This document shows positions 1-11,901 of a stretch of 64,000 bases of DNA, in pieces. Both the position numbers and the translations under genes were made by a program. Under the pieces are notes generated by a model. The model was given only the letters and a program-made list of their open reading frames with translations. It was not told the origin of the DNA and ran no database searches. Source of the DNA: Agroathelia rolfsii (lineage: Eukaryota > Basidiomycota > Agaricomycetes > Amylocorticiales > Amylocorticiaceae); NCBI GenBank assembly GCA_018343915.1, contig JABRWF010000006.1:2046001-2110000 (forward strand). Direction: 5' to 3'. Numbering within the stretch: position 1 is the stretch's first letter; the number at the start of each line of letters is the position of its first letter.

Positions 1-468
1 CTTGGTGAGAGGACTCGAGAGACATGATAGGTAGCGTCTCGAAACTAGGCTTGTTCGAAGAGACATGGCGAAGGAACAAAGCTGAGGAATAGCCAGAATA
101 AGGCTGGTTCGAGGGGTATAAGTACCCCATCCTATAAACCGAAGCATCGTCACTACTATGTACACATATGACTTCATTCCGTAATGCCGTATTGATGCTC
201 AGCATTATACGCGACGTCTCGTATCAAGGCATCCCTTCAAAGACACGAGCACGGGATCAGATACATAGGGTATCTTGTCTGGACACGATTGATATGACTA
301 AAGAAAACGGATCAACATGTAAAATGCATTCAGTGCGAACAGATGAATGGTCACGGTACAAATATTAGTTCACAAAATAAAATAAAGAATCAAGTTGAAG
401 TTGGGATTCTCAGGACAAAAATGGATTACTAAGACAGCTGATGACCGCGCGTGACCTTGATCAAGCGA
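1..468. other. Left-edge non-coding stretch
   Basis: No gene is supported here. A 66-codon open frame at 168-368 has no recognisable motif, no convincing splice partners and no family resemblance. The last part is probably the 3' untranslated region of the minus-strand gene that stops at 469. I see no repeat or RNA gene. Confidence 0.5.
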
Positions 469-1584
469 TTAGACGGCGGGTGTTCTGATCACAATTGGAG
501 TGAGCCGGGCGTTTGCACGGCGCAAGAACGTCTTGAATGCATTCTTGGACAACGGCTTGGCGTCCCACTCGTCTAGCAACCTGATGACTTTGCCGTCTGC
601 TCCAAATTCGATGGTGACAATCGAATTGACAACCTAAAGTTGGATGATTGACCCATTACATAGTCCAAGTACAATAGTAATCAGTTAAATACAGATACAT
701 GTACACGAGATAGGAATCTCACCTTCTTTCTGTGCCCCAATTTGAGGGTGTATTCCTGTTGCTGTGTATAAACCAGCCGGTTCGGCTCATCCGTAGATGC
801 GAGAATTCTCTGAGATAGCAACTTGGACCTAGAGACAAGTTTGGCCTTGATGAGTGGTACTCAGCGGTCAGCAAACGCTTCTCTTCCACGTTTCTCGGGA
901 AATCCATACCAGCGCATACCACTGGAGGAAAATTAGATTATGTGAGAAACAACTCCACACCTAGTCAAATGCTCCACAGGAAATGAAGTGGAAAAATGAA
1001 GATAGTGATAGTGAAGGCCCACCTGAGCTGCGTACTCCCTGAATCCCCGACATGTCACAAGTGGATCCTACGATCGGACGAAAACACGATTCATACGAAA
1101 CTATGGCTTGTAAAAACAGCTTCTTTATCCTAATCAAGATGTATATGTTTACCTCAAATACAGCGTTTGGACTCCATGAACGTTCAAGGATGGCGCGAGA
1201 AGGTCGGCACGCATACAGCTCGTTGAGATCGGCCAGTACACGGAGATGATCCTGCTTCACGGCATCGAGGGATAGTCGCTGATGTGCATGATATTGCTGG
1301 TCTCCCTGGCTAAGACGTTCTTGATGTTGCGAGTGCCGGTTCGTATGTTTCGATGAGTCGGCGTGTTCAATACGTATGCCGGCATAATGCCCTCCGCTCA
1401 CAGCGGCACTGGCTATAAGCGAGGACGGTCGCTGGAAGGTGATGGGTACATGCGACTTGTGGTACGTCTGCGACGGCCGACGCTCAGGCGGATACGTCGC
1501 GCCCCCACTGGCATTGTACGCATCACTAGACAGATTTAGCGCGTTGGCAGTACCGGTGCCGCCGACACTTTCTGTTGCGGACAT
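469..1584 (-). CDS. NTF2/SnoaL-like fold conserved fungal protein
   Basis: A multi-exon gene read from ATG at 1584 to TAA at 469-471. The first ~120 residues are low-complexity and Ser/His-rich. A conserved fungal core then begins with LYACRPS and AVFEDPLVTCRGFREYAAQ, continues after an intron with the STDEPNRLVYTQQQEYTLK stretch, and ends with IVTIEFGADGKVIRLLDEWDAKPL. The curved-sheet pattern and the terminal DEW motif are what fungal SnoaL/NTF2-like (DUF2358-type) proteins show. No catalytic residues can be assigned, so no reaction is proposed. Exon 1 ends at 1153 with a clear GTAAAC donor and the last exon begins near 631. The middle donor (GTGGAA near 870) is weak, so the exact joining there is uncertain. 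The protein has no signal peptide or membrane segment. Its neighbours to the right are also on the minus strand but functionally unrelated. Confidence 0.7.
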
Positions 1585-1773
1585 GACAGCTCTTGTGCAA
1601 ATTAAGGAACGAGATTAATGGCACAACATATCGGAAGCAAGTTCTTGGGGGGATTATTACAGGACAGTGTATAAGGAAAATGACAGTATAACAGGAGCAG
1701 GATGCATGAAAGCAGGGTTGAGCCGACGGTGTACTAGTTAATACGTATTTTATAAATCCAGAATCATAACAAT

Positions 1774-3067
1774 TTAATTCCCTTGCCAGAGACCATAAGA
1801 TTTACCAGGCGTCGTCTGCCATAACCGAATAGTACCATCCTCTGTTGATTACAAATTACGATTAGACACTTGATGAGGGAACACGTATGAGACCAGAAAG
1901 ACAAAACCCACCGCTTCCGCTAGCATACATCTCACCATCCGGGCTATACTCTACACAATGGACAGGGCCATGGTGACCCTTGAGGACTTCCCTCTCCTCA
2001 CCATCCATGTTGTGCACGCGCACCCACTCGTCACTAGTGCTGCCCGTTACGAAGCGATCCTGGAGAATGGGATGGATCGAGGCCGATGAAGGTTGATATG
2101 GCAGCGTGAGACTATGAGATGGCGCGCTCGTGGGGGTAGCATGGATGAAAGCAACTGTGTTTCCAGACGTGACGACCAACCGGCGTGTTGATGACGAGAG
2201 CTCCATTGAGGTCACGGGAGATCCAAAGTTGAGACTGGTAATGACCTTGCGTGTACGTAGATCCCACCACCTGCAAAGGATGAAAAAAAAGAATCGATCA
2301 GTCACTACCCCAGAAGGATAGATGTTCCAGATGGAAGAGCTCACTTCATGAATCCATCTTCACTGGCTGTGACACCGGTATAATCGCCTACCCAGACGAC
2401 ACTTTTAACCGTGCCGTCATGCGAAAGCGCGCCATCCTCCGTCAGAAGGTCCGGCTCGGCGTCCGGGCGGCCCAGGTCGAAGATACGCACCTTCTTCTCC
2501 TGGCCGCCTGTGAGCAGATGTGATGAGGTAGGCGAGAGCGCTACACTGCGCACGATATGGTTGTGCGGGAACGATTGAAGTGGGGAGCCAGTGTAGGTGT
2601 CCCAGATCTTTCTATCTTTGACCAAAACGAGAAAACAAAAACGGATACATTGCGTCCGGAGTCAGTCGATTGCCGAGAAACACGAGGTAAGACAACAACA
2701 GCAGCACTATGAGAGAAGGAAGAAAGAAAAAAAGTAAAGAAAATCGTGTATGTGCAGGTAACAAGATGTAGAAGACAAAAACGAAAGATTTATCGACGCA
2801 CGCAGTAAAGTCAGCACTTCCACTGGCTGCCCTGGATGCATCCAAGGAGAGCTTCGTGCTCCAGACAGCACCCTTATGGCCCAGGAAGGTGCCGATCCAG
2901 TCGCCGGTCCACTCGCGCAACATCGGGTTGCCGTCCTTGCAGCTCGACACGAGCAGGTATGTACCATCGTCCTGGATCGGCGAGAACGACAGGTGGGTGA
3001 CGGGGCGCGTATGGCCCGGGGCGACGAGCGGGATGGCCTTGGGCTGTTGTGGGGGGTAATAAGACAT
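1774..3067 (-). CDS. STRAP/Unrip-type WD40 repeat protein
   Basis: Four exons give a protein of about 330 residues made almost wholly of WD40 repeats. It matches serine-threonine kinase receptor-associated protein (STRAP/Unrip) in order and length: [13 protein letters not shown] near the start, [27 protein letters not shown], then SADFTAKIWD, the [15 protein letters not shown] repeat, [50 protein letters not shown], and the ending [10 protein letters not shown] typical of the family. In animals STRAP joins the SMN complex and modulates TGF-beta signalling. The fungal protein is best described as a beta-propeller scaffold, with an snRNP-assembly or RNA role inferred only from homology. The start is set at MSYYPPQ (3067), although an in-frame ATG lies a few codons upstream. 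The junctions AAA-GATC, AAG-TGG and AGC-GAG restore the repeats exactly. Confidence 0.88.
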
Positions 3068-3627
3068 TATAGGCGGGAGGAGTGGCAAGGAAAGTGATGG
3101 AGTTTATGTGCGTTAAAGTTGCGTGGGTGCGTGTGCTGGATGTGTATAAATGGTTTCTTGGCTGGGTGGGTATTGTATGAACTCGTATAAGGGCGCGCTA
3201 TAGAGGTATGGGCTCGGCAGATGAAGACTGAAGATACAACGGAAGAGGTGGGGGGCTGTTCGTTACGGGGAGAGTCGTGAAGGTCAGGCGGGCGCGCTGC
3301 GCGCAGCTGGCTCGAGAGAATAAGGATCAACGGGGATCATTCTTCCCAGTGCAACGTAAAAGCACTCCCCCTTCCCGCTCACGTGCTCACCTTACGCGAT
3401 AAGACGCCTGCTGCTGCCACAGATAAGTAATAATATTTAATCATTAAGCACCACCTATTCATACACGACATATAAAAGCATCACATGGTGGTTATACAAA
3501 GCAGATATGAAATAGTAAAATGTTTCCATCCAAAAAAAAAAAAAAATTAAAGATAACCCCATCATGAAGCAATCGGTTGTAATCAAGCCTCTAAATCATG
3601 ATCATGATCCCTTTTTTTTTTCTGCCC
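3068..3627. other. Gap between STRAP start and sulfate permease stop
   Basis: This 560-bp interval holds the promoter of the STRAP-like gene (minus strand) and the 3' end of the sulfate permease. There is an A-run near 3531-3546. No flanking direct repeat accompanies the A-run, and I see no gene. Confidence 0.5.
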
Positions 3628-6450
3628 CTACTTGCCGATGTCAGTTTCATCTATGGATGCCCTGGCAGAGGCCTGTGCAGATTTATTCTGTAGCCCGCTC
3701 TCAGCAGCCGTCACGGCCGCTGCGAGATCAAAGTGGAAGAATGGCGTCACCGTGGGCAATGCTGGCACGGCATTTGCATTGCTGCCCCTGCGCTTCTCCT
3801 TGCGCTGGGACTCCGTATCGTCAGTGCGATACTCGTCCTCTTCCACATCATTCCGTGTCTCACGCACCCCGCCGGAATATGTGACCACCGGCGCAACCTC
3901 GGTCGGGCGCGTCGACGCCGAGCGGCCCGTGCCGAAGCCTCCGGCAATGAGCGCACGACGAGACCAGGGCGAGAGGATGGTGGCGAAGTGGAACTCGACA
4001 GGGTGGTTTGCCCAGCGCTCGATCTCGTCGCGCGTATCCACCAGAGCTTGGATAGCTGTGGTGTCGATGTGAGACCTAGATGAAGAGCAGATCGTGGTCA
4101 ACCACTGATGAAAGGGCTAGGAATCATGACGAAAACATACATGGCGGAAAGGTCAAGAACGATGGCATGCAGATCTGGCTTAGCCATGTTTACTGCTTGT
4201 TCTTCTGCACCGTTGGAACTCTTAGGCCCGGGATCATTCCAGGGACGATCTAATGACGAAGAGAGAACGCATGAGTTCTATGTAATCACTCGCATCACGT
4301 CAAAAAGACATACCACTTGGCCTGATGTTACTCATATCCTTGCCACGCCTCATGTTCGCCTTGACGTGATCCACCAGCTCCGAGTTGAGCTTGGAAATGT
4401 TCGGGTACAGGAACGACTCCTCAAAGCGGTAGATGATCACACCAGGAGAGGGAGGCTCGACCTTGATATCCTGATTTACGGTGCTGTTCTGGGAGAGTGG
4501 CACGTATACATCGCGCGACTCGCCGTCGTTGGCACCAGATTGCAAGCGAACTTTACCGAGGAATTTTGCGTGGGGGTGAGCAATGCGGACGAGCATGAGA
4601 GCAAACGAGGCCGCGATCGAAGTGTAGATACCATCCTCGATCGTTGTGAAGATCGTCACGATGACGGCCGCAAGCCAGATGATAAACTCGAGCGGTGAGA
4701 CACGCCAGTAGGAGTATACCTGGTGGGGCTTTGCGACGAGATCAGCGACGGCGTGGATGATGATGGCGCTTAGACCGGCGGAGGGGATCCAGTAGAATGC
4801 TGGAGTGAGGCCGTAGAGTGCGACGATGACCACAAGGGAAGTGAAGATACCAGCCAACGGTGTGCGCACACCCGACTTGGACTTGAGTGCAGAACGTGAG
4901 AAAGAACCCGTAGCAGGGTATGCATTGAAAACGGTTCCGACGGTGTTGGTGACACCGATAGCGATCAGCTCCTGGTTGGGATTAATCTTATAGTTGTTAA
5001 CACGACCGAAGGCTGAAAGTTTAATGTCAGATAAATGCAGCAGATACAATCCATAAATAAGGATAACGTACATTTGGAGATGGCAATATGCTCGAGAAGG
5101 AGAATGATAGTTGCCACGGGAAGCTCAGATGCCAGGGCCTGGATAATCTCTGTATCTGGAGTGAAGAGGCCCACATGCTGGAAGCCGGCTGGGACAGTCT
5201 AGAAAATTTCGTAAGCAAATAAAATAGGCAATTTAAGGTGCCACATACGAACCTTCAAAATCTTGATAGGATATTTGCCAGATTTGCTGACATGATGACG
5301 ACAGTAGAGCCATGACGCTAGAGTGAGAACCACAATGACGAAGCCATTGCGAAGAACCGATATAAAGAAGAACACCCGGGCTGAATATTTAAATTAGACT
5401 GAGTTTTCATGCTCTTGACATAAAATGTGATATCATACTGACCTCTACGAGGATAACGTTTCGTTAGGTAATCGCATGCAATACGAATGGCATAGAGTGC
5501 CACGAGACCCGTAAGACCGAAGGCTGCATCTTTGGTCGTGTATGGAAGATGCTTCAGGCTGTTAATGATAACTTTGTAGGTTGCCGCGCGAGTACTGGGG
5601 TAACAGATTAGTCCGCGTAACTCGGGTTATGGCTGAAAAAAAGGCTTACTCAAAACCAGTCAAACCCATAAGTCCAGGGACCTGTCCAGCCACGATACTG
5701 ACTGCAGATCCGGTCATGAAACCACTTACGGCTGGGCCGGGAATGAATTCAACAATCCAGCCAAGACGCAAGAGACCGATGCCCAGGACAATAAAGCCAC
5801 AGACAAAGGAAACAGTTGTAGCAATTAATGTACCCTCCCATTTACCGGGATGTTTGGCATCCACGTGGGCAATAATCTGGGAGACGGTAAGAGACATGAC
5901 AGCAACGGGACCGATGGAGACATCTTTTGATGTGGCGAAGAACTGCGATAGATTATGAGATGGCATATAGCGACGTTTTTTCCTGAAAACGTACACAGTA
6001 TATGAGGACGCCCACGAATGAGGAATAAAGACCGTATTCAACCGGGAGGGTGGCGATCTGAGCATAGGACATGCCCTGAGGGACAACCACAACGCCAACA
6101 GTTAAGCCAGCGATGAGATCACCGGTGAGCCAGCCAAGGTCTATGCAAATGTGTTAAGTGTTTAGACAGTGTTTATATGATATTAACGAGCTCGAGATAA
6201 TGAAGACATACTATACCGAGTAATCCATCCGAAGATGGGGAAGAGGCCTATGAGGTAATTTTTTATCTTAATTGAATTGATTAACTTAGCCTGGGCCAAA
6301 TCAAAAAAGAAGAATGAAGCCTACTTTTTGTCTTGGGTTGTTAGCCACGCTCTTGACCGAGTCGATTGCAGATACAACCGGAACATTCTCTTCAGGATAG
6401 TGAATAGCACGCTTGAACCAAGACTTTGCGGAGTGGGTGTACGCAGCCAT
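3628..6450 (-). CDS. SulP-family sulfate permease with STAS domain
   Basis: A many-exon gene encoding a SulP (SLC26-like) proton-coupled sulfate transporter of the plasma membrane, similar to yeast Sul1/Sul2. The N-terminus (MAAYTHSAKSWFKRAI) is cytosolic. The first membrane block carries LGWLTGDLIAGLTVGVVVVPQGMSYAQIA and YGLYSSF, followed by FATSKDVSIGPVAVMSL and the EFIPGPAVSGFMTGSAVSI segment, both SulP hallmarks. Later exons contain NQELIAIGVTNTVGTVFNAYPATGSFSRSALKSKSGVRTPLAGI, again diagnostic. The C-terminal half has a STAS domain split by an intron: FEESFLYPNISKLNSELVDHV, then DLSASRSHIDTTAIQALVDTRDEIERW. A hydrophilic tail of about 70 residues follows. The protein is probably about 740-760 residues, normal for the family. 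Start ATG is at 6450 because it precedes the conserved SAKSWFKRA stretch. There is nothing broken in it. Regulation by sulfur status is known for the family, but I see no proof of it here. Confidence 0.92.
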
Positions 6451-7784
6451 TGTAGGTTGGTGCCGGATAAGTTTGAGACTCTTGCGGGCTTATCGACTTG
6501 AGGTCGAGCCTATGATATAGGATAGAAAAATGAGATGGCGACATAGGCAACGTGAAAGGCGCAAAGCTATGTGCTTACCTAGAACGGTTAGAGACAGGGG
6601 AGCGACGACAGTCGGGAGCGAGTGAGCAGGGGCTCCAAATACTGTTGTACGATGCAATCGCCTTTTGGTGGCTTAGATGGAAAAGTCTGGACGAGGGCAA
6701 AGCACTGCACTTGGAGCGACATCGCCCCGCCCGTTTTTGACCTGCGGTCGATTGGGCACATTCGCAGTGAGTGCGTAATGCGAACCAACGATTGCGTGCT
6801 TCGCCAATCATCATCTTGTCATCTACTTTATTTGCCTCCGCCACAGTCACGCCGCTCCGTACCTGGTCAGTTGCTCCCGATTCATCTATTTCCCACAATT
6901 ATTTCTTGTTAGCTTACTGTGAATTTCTGCGGGCCATCCTATGGGCAGACACCATGCACCAAAAATGCAAGCCGTAAAAAAGGAAGAGTTTATTCCGATT
7001 TAATTGACACTCAACGAAACACCACGATCGGTATCTGTTATCTCAGCACGCCATTCACTCCATCTCTTTCAGGCGCCTGCTCACTGACATGTTTTCGTCT
7101 CAAATTTGACATCCTTGTGTGCCTGAGTCTTAACTATACCCGGTCAGTCGTGATGTGATGCCTTGCTCCCCCTGTGGATACTGGTCATGCAAACGCCAAG
7201 GGACCTTCTAGTTTTTCCTACGTGCGGGACCGGTTAACTCGTATGCGCCGTTGCCTTTGCCAGCGAAGGATTTTTTTTTTCGCTTCTGGTACAGGTGAAA
7301 CTGCCTACCGGAGGAGCCTCTGAACATACATTATCAGTGGATGGCGTCACTAAGTAGGATGATTGAGTCAACTATTTTCACCTAGCCGCGATAAGACTTG
7401 CGGTCATCGGATATGGATACATCCTTCCATCCGTCAAAATTGCCTTTCACTCAGACTTTTCAAGACGTTAAAAGCGGTGTATCATTTATCATAATCGGTG
7501 GTACTAAACTCAGGTGCCAAACTGAAGTTTGTAGAGGGAACCCGAGACGCTTATGTCATGAACGCGACATCCAAATATAGTCATAGGCTAGGCACTTCTT
7601 ACTTCCGAAGGCAGCTTCCGTCTTCACAAAGTAATAACTTGAAGTCGGGACGGGACAACTACACTTCACTAGCTTTACTAGCACTACTAGTAAATACTTT
7701 ATTATCGTGTCTCTACCTAAGCAACTGCTTTTGCGCATACCGACAGACAACTCGTTTTAAGGCTCGGCTGTGTTAATTGACTCA
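6451..7784. other. Long divergent intergenic region
   Basis: About 1.3 kb lies between the starts of the sulfate permease (minus) and the TACO1-like gene (plus), so it should hold both promoters. Small open frames exist on both strands (for example 6575-6898 and 7498-7776), but none has splice partners, homology or codon structure that convinces me. A pyrimidine-rich stretch with a T-run lies near 7270. No tRNA or repeat was recognised. Confidence 0.5.
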
Positions 7785-9115
7785 ATGTTCGCTCGCCTTG
7801 TTCTTGCTCGGCCTACCGTCACGGTAACTGCCGCTCCATGTTCAGCAAGAGCCTCTCGCCAGTCCTTCTCCACGAGTCTACCTATACTTGCTGGCCACAA
7901 CAAAGTCTGTTACCTGTCGATATTTTGACCCCGCCCAAGCAATTTTCTGATAATTTGTGATGGATTTCTGTAGTGGTCCAAAATTAAAACTAAAAAAGGT
8001 ATCGAAGACGCTCGCAAGTCGAACGTATACGGAAAGGCTTTCAAAGTATGTGCGTTGTATCATTTTACGGCCGCATCTGAATTTTAACTGAAACCCTTGT
8101 GTAAATCAGGACATTGTTGTTGCTATACGAGGTACACCTGAATGCTCATATGTTTCGTACACAAATCTCACTTCCCCTGCATAATAGATGGAGGTTCGGC
8201 CGACCCAGAAGTCAACCACTCTCTGGCCGCCGTGCTCAAGAAAGCCAAGGCAGCGGGCGTACCTAATGCTAACATCAATGGCGCCATTCAGAAAGTACAT
8301 TTTATATTCTCATTTTTTTTTTCAATTTCTACAGTGCTCACCGTCTACTGCGATAACTTAGGCAACGGCTAAAGGCAAGGACGGAGGTGGATCTGCGATT
8401 ACATATGAAGCGCTTGCATTTGGCTCTGTGGGGATTATCATGTAAGCATTCCAGGGCAGCACCTTTCCATGACAATTCGGCTAACGACTGTAAGTGAGTG
8501 CCTAACCGATAACACGAACCGTACGCTTCATAACGTTCGTGATATCTTAACACGGAATGGGTGTGTGTCTTTGCTATCATCGAACCCGGGAGATTTCTCA
8601 ACGTTGATATTTGTCTGCTATCTTTTCTCATATCAAGTGCGCAGTTCGCAAGCGTAGGTTTCCAATTCAAGCGACAGGGATATGTCAAAATTGCGCTCGA
8701 TAATGGCCCAGACTATGCACAGCGCTCCGAGGACCTCATCCTAGCTGCTATGGATGCCGGTGCCGAGGATTTCACTGACCTTGGGTCTACAGAGTCCGAA
8801 GAATTCTCTGAGATTGCAGTATGTCACCATGCGGATCTTGCTGTCCGTGTTTGCCCCCATGCTTATTGAACTATCCCCTTTTATGACTTTACTCAGTTCA
8901 CCTGCCCGACTACGAAACTGGCTACAGTGGAAAAATCACTGACGGGCGGTGAAGCAGGCAAAATTCGCTCTTTGCAAACGAGCGAACTTATCTATGCGCC
9001 TACTGACGGCCCAGTAGAGGCGGATGAAGAGACAAAGCAGCGTCTAGAGACTTTGGTCGAAGCTGTAGAAGAGGACCAGGATGTGTTACGTGTTTGGACG
9101 ACAATAGATGGTTAA
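7785..9115 (+). CDS. Mitochondrial YebC/PmpR-family translational activator (TACO1-like)
   Basis: The gene encodes a YebC-family protein with a mitochondrial leader: the first ~40 residues (MFARLVLARPTVTVTAAPCSARASRQSFSTS) are Arg/Ser-rich and acid-poor, and they run into AGHNKWSKIKTKKG, the family's invariant start. Then come DARKSNVYGKAFKDIVVAIRDGG, PNANINGAIQKATAKGKDGG, YEALAFGSVGIIIECLTDNTNRT and the C-terminal domain ending VEEDQDVLRVWTTIDG. Human TACO1 and yeast Dpc29 promote mitochondrial translation, especially of polyproline-containing or COX1 messages. That role is inferred here. Exons join cleanly at HNK/WSK, AFK/DIV, R/DGG, IQK/ATA, II/IEC, RNG/AQF and EIA/FTC. One exon (8110-8131) is only 22 nt. 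Length is about 280 residues, as expected. No neighbouring gene shares the pathway directly, although mL60 lies 10 kb away. Confidence 0.9.
8110..8131 (+). other. 22-nt microexon of the TACO1-like gene
   Basis: The segment between an intron ending in AAATCAG and a donor GTACAC encodes DIVVAIR. It is needed to join AFK to DGGSADPEVN in the correct frame and supplies a strongly conserved YebC segment. Confidence 0.8.
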
Positions 9116-9467
9116 TGAGATATTTAATATATTATTTGTCCACGATTAATGTTAATTACCTACACATTTTCACTCCTCGTAGAAACCCTAGATAATCGCC
9201 GGGGTTGCATTATTTCCATCTCAGATCAACCAAGACAGTTATTGCGCCCACTCAAGACAGGGAGTCATAAAACAGCATAGATTAGAGCATACGTAAGGCA
9301 TAAATGCATACATGGATATGGCAAAAACAAAAACAAAACAAAAAAGCAACAACGAAAAGAAAGAAAACAAACAGTACCAAATGCAAGTGCTGGTGATAAA
9401 AATCGCCCAACAAATCAAATATTCATCAACCGAAATCAAGGAAAATGAGCGATCAAGTCGATCCGTC
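9116..9467. other. Convergent 3' gap, TACO1-like / NYN gene
   Basis: Both flanking genes end here. The sequence is A-rich on the plus strand from about 9315 to 9370, consistent with 3' untranslated and polyadenylation sequence. No gene is seen. Confidence 0.5.
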
Positions 9468-11895
9468 TCACGCCGCTTTCACGCGCCCGATCCAATCCGG
9501 ATGCAACGACACCCAGGCCGAGCCGCCCTGACCACCGAGGACGACGATGCCAGCACTCTCCGCCTTGGTGATGTAGTTCTTGAAGCGGTTCGAGGAGTTG
9601 GAAATCCCCGCGGCGGTGTAAACGCGTGGGTTTTTCTGCAGGATCTCTTGACCGAGGACTGTTCTCGGGACTCGCGGGTTGCCTTTGATTCTCGCATTCT
9701 CCAGCGCTGCTGCCAGAGTAGCATAGATGACGGGAATGGTTGATGTAGCAGCAGTGGGTGCGCTGGGAGTTGCGGTTGGAGCAACAGGAGCAGTGCTGGG
9801 CACTGGAGGTTTGACAGAGGATGTGGTAGGAACTTTAACGGACACGGTGGATGCTCTTACTACACTCGTAGAAGCTGTGGATGATAATTGAGTAGTCGTT
9901 TTAGTAACTAATCCAGTATCGGGAACAGCCGCTACGAGCAATGTAGATTTCTCCGCCACAATGGGCGGCTTATATGTAGTGACATTTGAAGATGGTTGGC
10001 TAGCGGAGCTATATGGATTGGACTTCTGTCCGCTGGGAGCATTGGTGGCCGAAGGGGCGGACGTCGAAGACAACGTCGTTGCTTGACTTATCTGCGACAC
10101 TGCAGCTGGCTTAATAAGCGGCTGGACTGGAGGAGATGGAGACGAAGATTTGCTAGCACTCGGTACTGCTTTAGTGGTAGTTTCGTTCGAGAGAATAATG
10201 ATTGATTGTGGCTTGTCGGTAGATGGAATTGCCTTGACAGAAGTGGCGGATGAATTACCCGCTGGGTGTGTTGCACTCACTGGGATGGCGGAAGTAATCG
10301 TTTTGGGGGGAGAGACACTGGCAGCGCTATCAACTACGTTACCAGAGGATGCCACATTCAACATAGGTTGTAGTTCTGCACTTGCAGCTGCCACTGATTT
10401 TGTCTCGGGAGTAACGCTCGTCGTATTCGACTGCGGGGACGGTGTGGTCGACAATGTCGAGGCCACAGGATCCTTCGCTACGGCATCAGAGTCTGAGCCA
10501 GAGGACGAAGAATCAGAAGCATATCCGTCGACAGAGAAGTCAGCCAATGAGAAATTTGAGTGTGACGCATGACCCGCTAGACTCGTTGTGGAATGAGCGG
10601 CCACGGGAGATGCCCTTGATAACTTCTTGTTTCCAAACATCAGACGCGGCATTCGTGAAATGGCGTTCAAAAACGAGAAGGATGAATTATCTTGCTGAGG
10701 GACCGACGATGGTGGTGATACCGGACGCCCTGGTCTTGGACATGGCGATGGAGAATTCGCTCGCAACGCACGGTTAAGCCGTTGATCAACAGGTTCGCGA
10801 TGCATGCCCCTAGAGGGTCTCTCTTCGCTCTCAGTAGCTGCAAACGTTACCCGGCTTTGATTATTGATCAATAACGGTGCCATATGATTGGGTTCCAAGC
10901 TTGGGTCCGGATCACTCTCCGCATTCACCTGCTCATTGGTCAGGGGTCTCACATCCTCGGTATGTGGGTAAGAAACGGGATCAGGGAGAGAAGATTGGAG
11001 TGCAGTAGTTGACGCAGACGCTTGCTTTTCAGTAAACTCCGGCTCAGTATCCGGTTTGACTTCGGCTGCTTCCTGGACATCCGGCACAATTACCGGAGCC
11101 GCAACTGACGTTCTGGCAGGTAACGGAGCCTGAGATGGCTGCTCTCGCTTCTCCCCCGAAGCAGCGATTGTAGTGGAGAGATTGACTGTCGAAGCAGCGC
11201 CGGCCGTTCCCGGAACGCTGTCATCTTCTAAGGACCCAGTCGAAGACGATATCATTGTGCTATCCGAATTCTGGGTGGATCTTCGGCTCGGAGGACTAGG
11301 AAGACGCGCAACACCCAAAATCTCTTCCTCCCAATCATGGAGGAATTGCGCTCGGTTAGTAACCGAAGCATGAGCGGCGGATGGGGCAATCAACACGGTC
11401 TTGTATCCACGAAACCGCAATATTGACAAGATATAAGCAAAGTCTTTGTCGCCAGTAACGAGAACAATCACTGCCGGTGGATTATTGTCCATGGCAAACA
11501 ACATCATGTCGACTGCTTGAATGTAAGAAAGACAGACTATTCATTAATTACGGCAAGCACGCACCGAGCATCATCTTATCTGCTACTTCCTTGAATCCAT
11601 TGTGAGGCGTATGGGTCGTTGATGCGCCAGCGCACTGCAATTGAGAAAAAATTCGGGAAGAAGTCGATGATGGCTTTGTCGAAGGTTTGACTTCGCCATA
11701 AACTTTGAATGAAACAATACGACCGTATTGTAAGGCTACATCCCGGATGCGGTCTACAATATTAAAGTCGGGAGATTTGAAAGATATAGAACAATTTTCT
11801 GTCAAGTAGAATGTCAGTTGAGGCCTCAACGACACCGATTTTAGATTCGTGCACTGACCGAAATCCCAAAATACGGCGACTCTGTCGTCCAGCAT
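9468..11895 (-). CDS. NYN-domain (PIN-like RNase) protein with C-terminal winged-helix-like segment
   Basis: Exon 1 gives LDDRVAVFWDF, and exon 2 completes the motif as FENCSIS. This is followed by DRIRDVALQYGRIVSFKVYGE and, across the next intron, DKMMLAVDMMLFAMD and VTGDKDFAYILSILRFRGYKTVLIAP. The three acidic positions (FWDFEN, the Asp of VDMM, and TGDKDF) are the metal-binding pattern of NYN domains, a PIN-like nuclease fold found in MARF1/limkain and related RNases. After residue ~190 comes roughly 480 residues of Ser/Thr/Pro/Ala-rich disordered sequence. The final ~80 residues (LENARIKGNPRVPRTVLGQEIL, then FKNYITKAESAGIVVLGGQGGSAWVSLHPDW) look like an OST-HTH/LOTUS-type winged helix. 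A role in RNA cleavage or RNA silencing is inferred from the domain family. ATG is either 11895 or 11901. Single-stranded RNA substrates and partners are unknown. Confidence 0.82.
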
Positions 11896-11901
11896 AGTCA
11901 A

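Noticed and set aside
168..368. 66-codon open frame at the left edge
   Set aside because: No family resemblance, no splice context and no supportive codon pattern; chance frame in flanking DNA.
3531..3546. A-run near the STRAP promoter as a retroposon tail
   Set aside because: No target-site duplication was seen around it.
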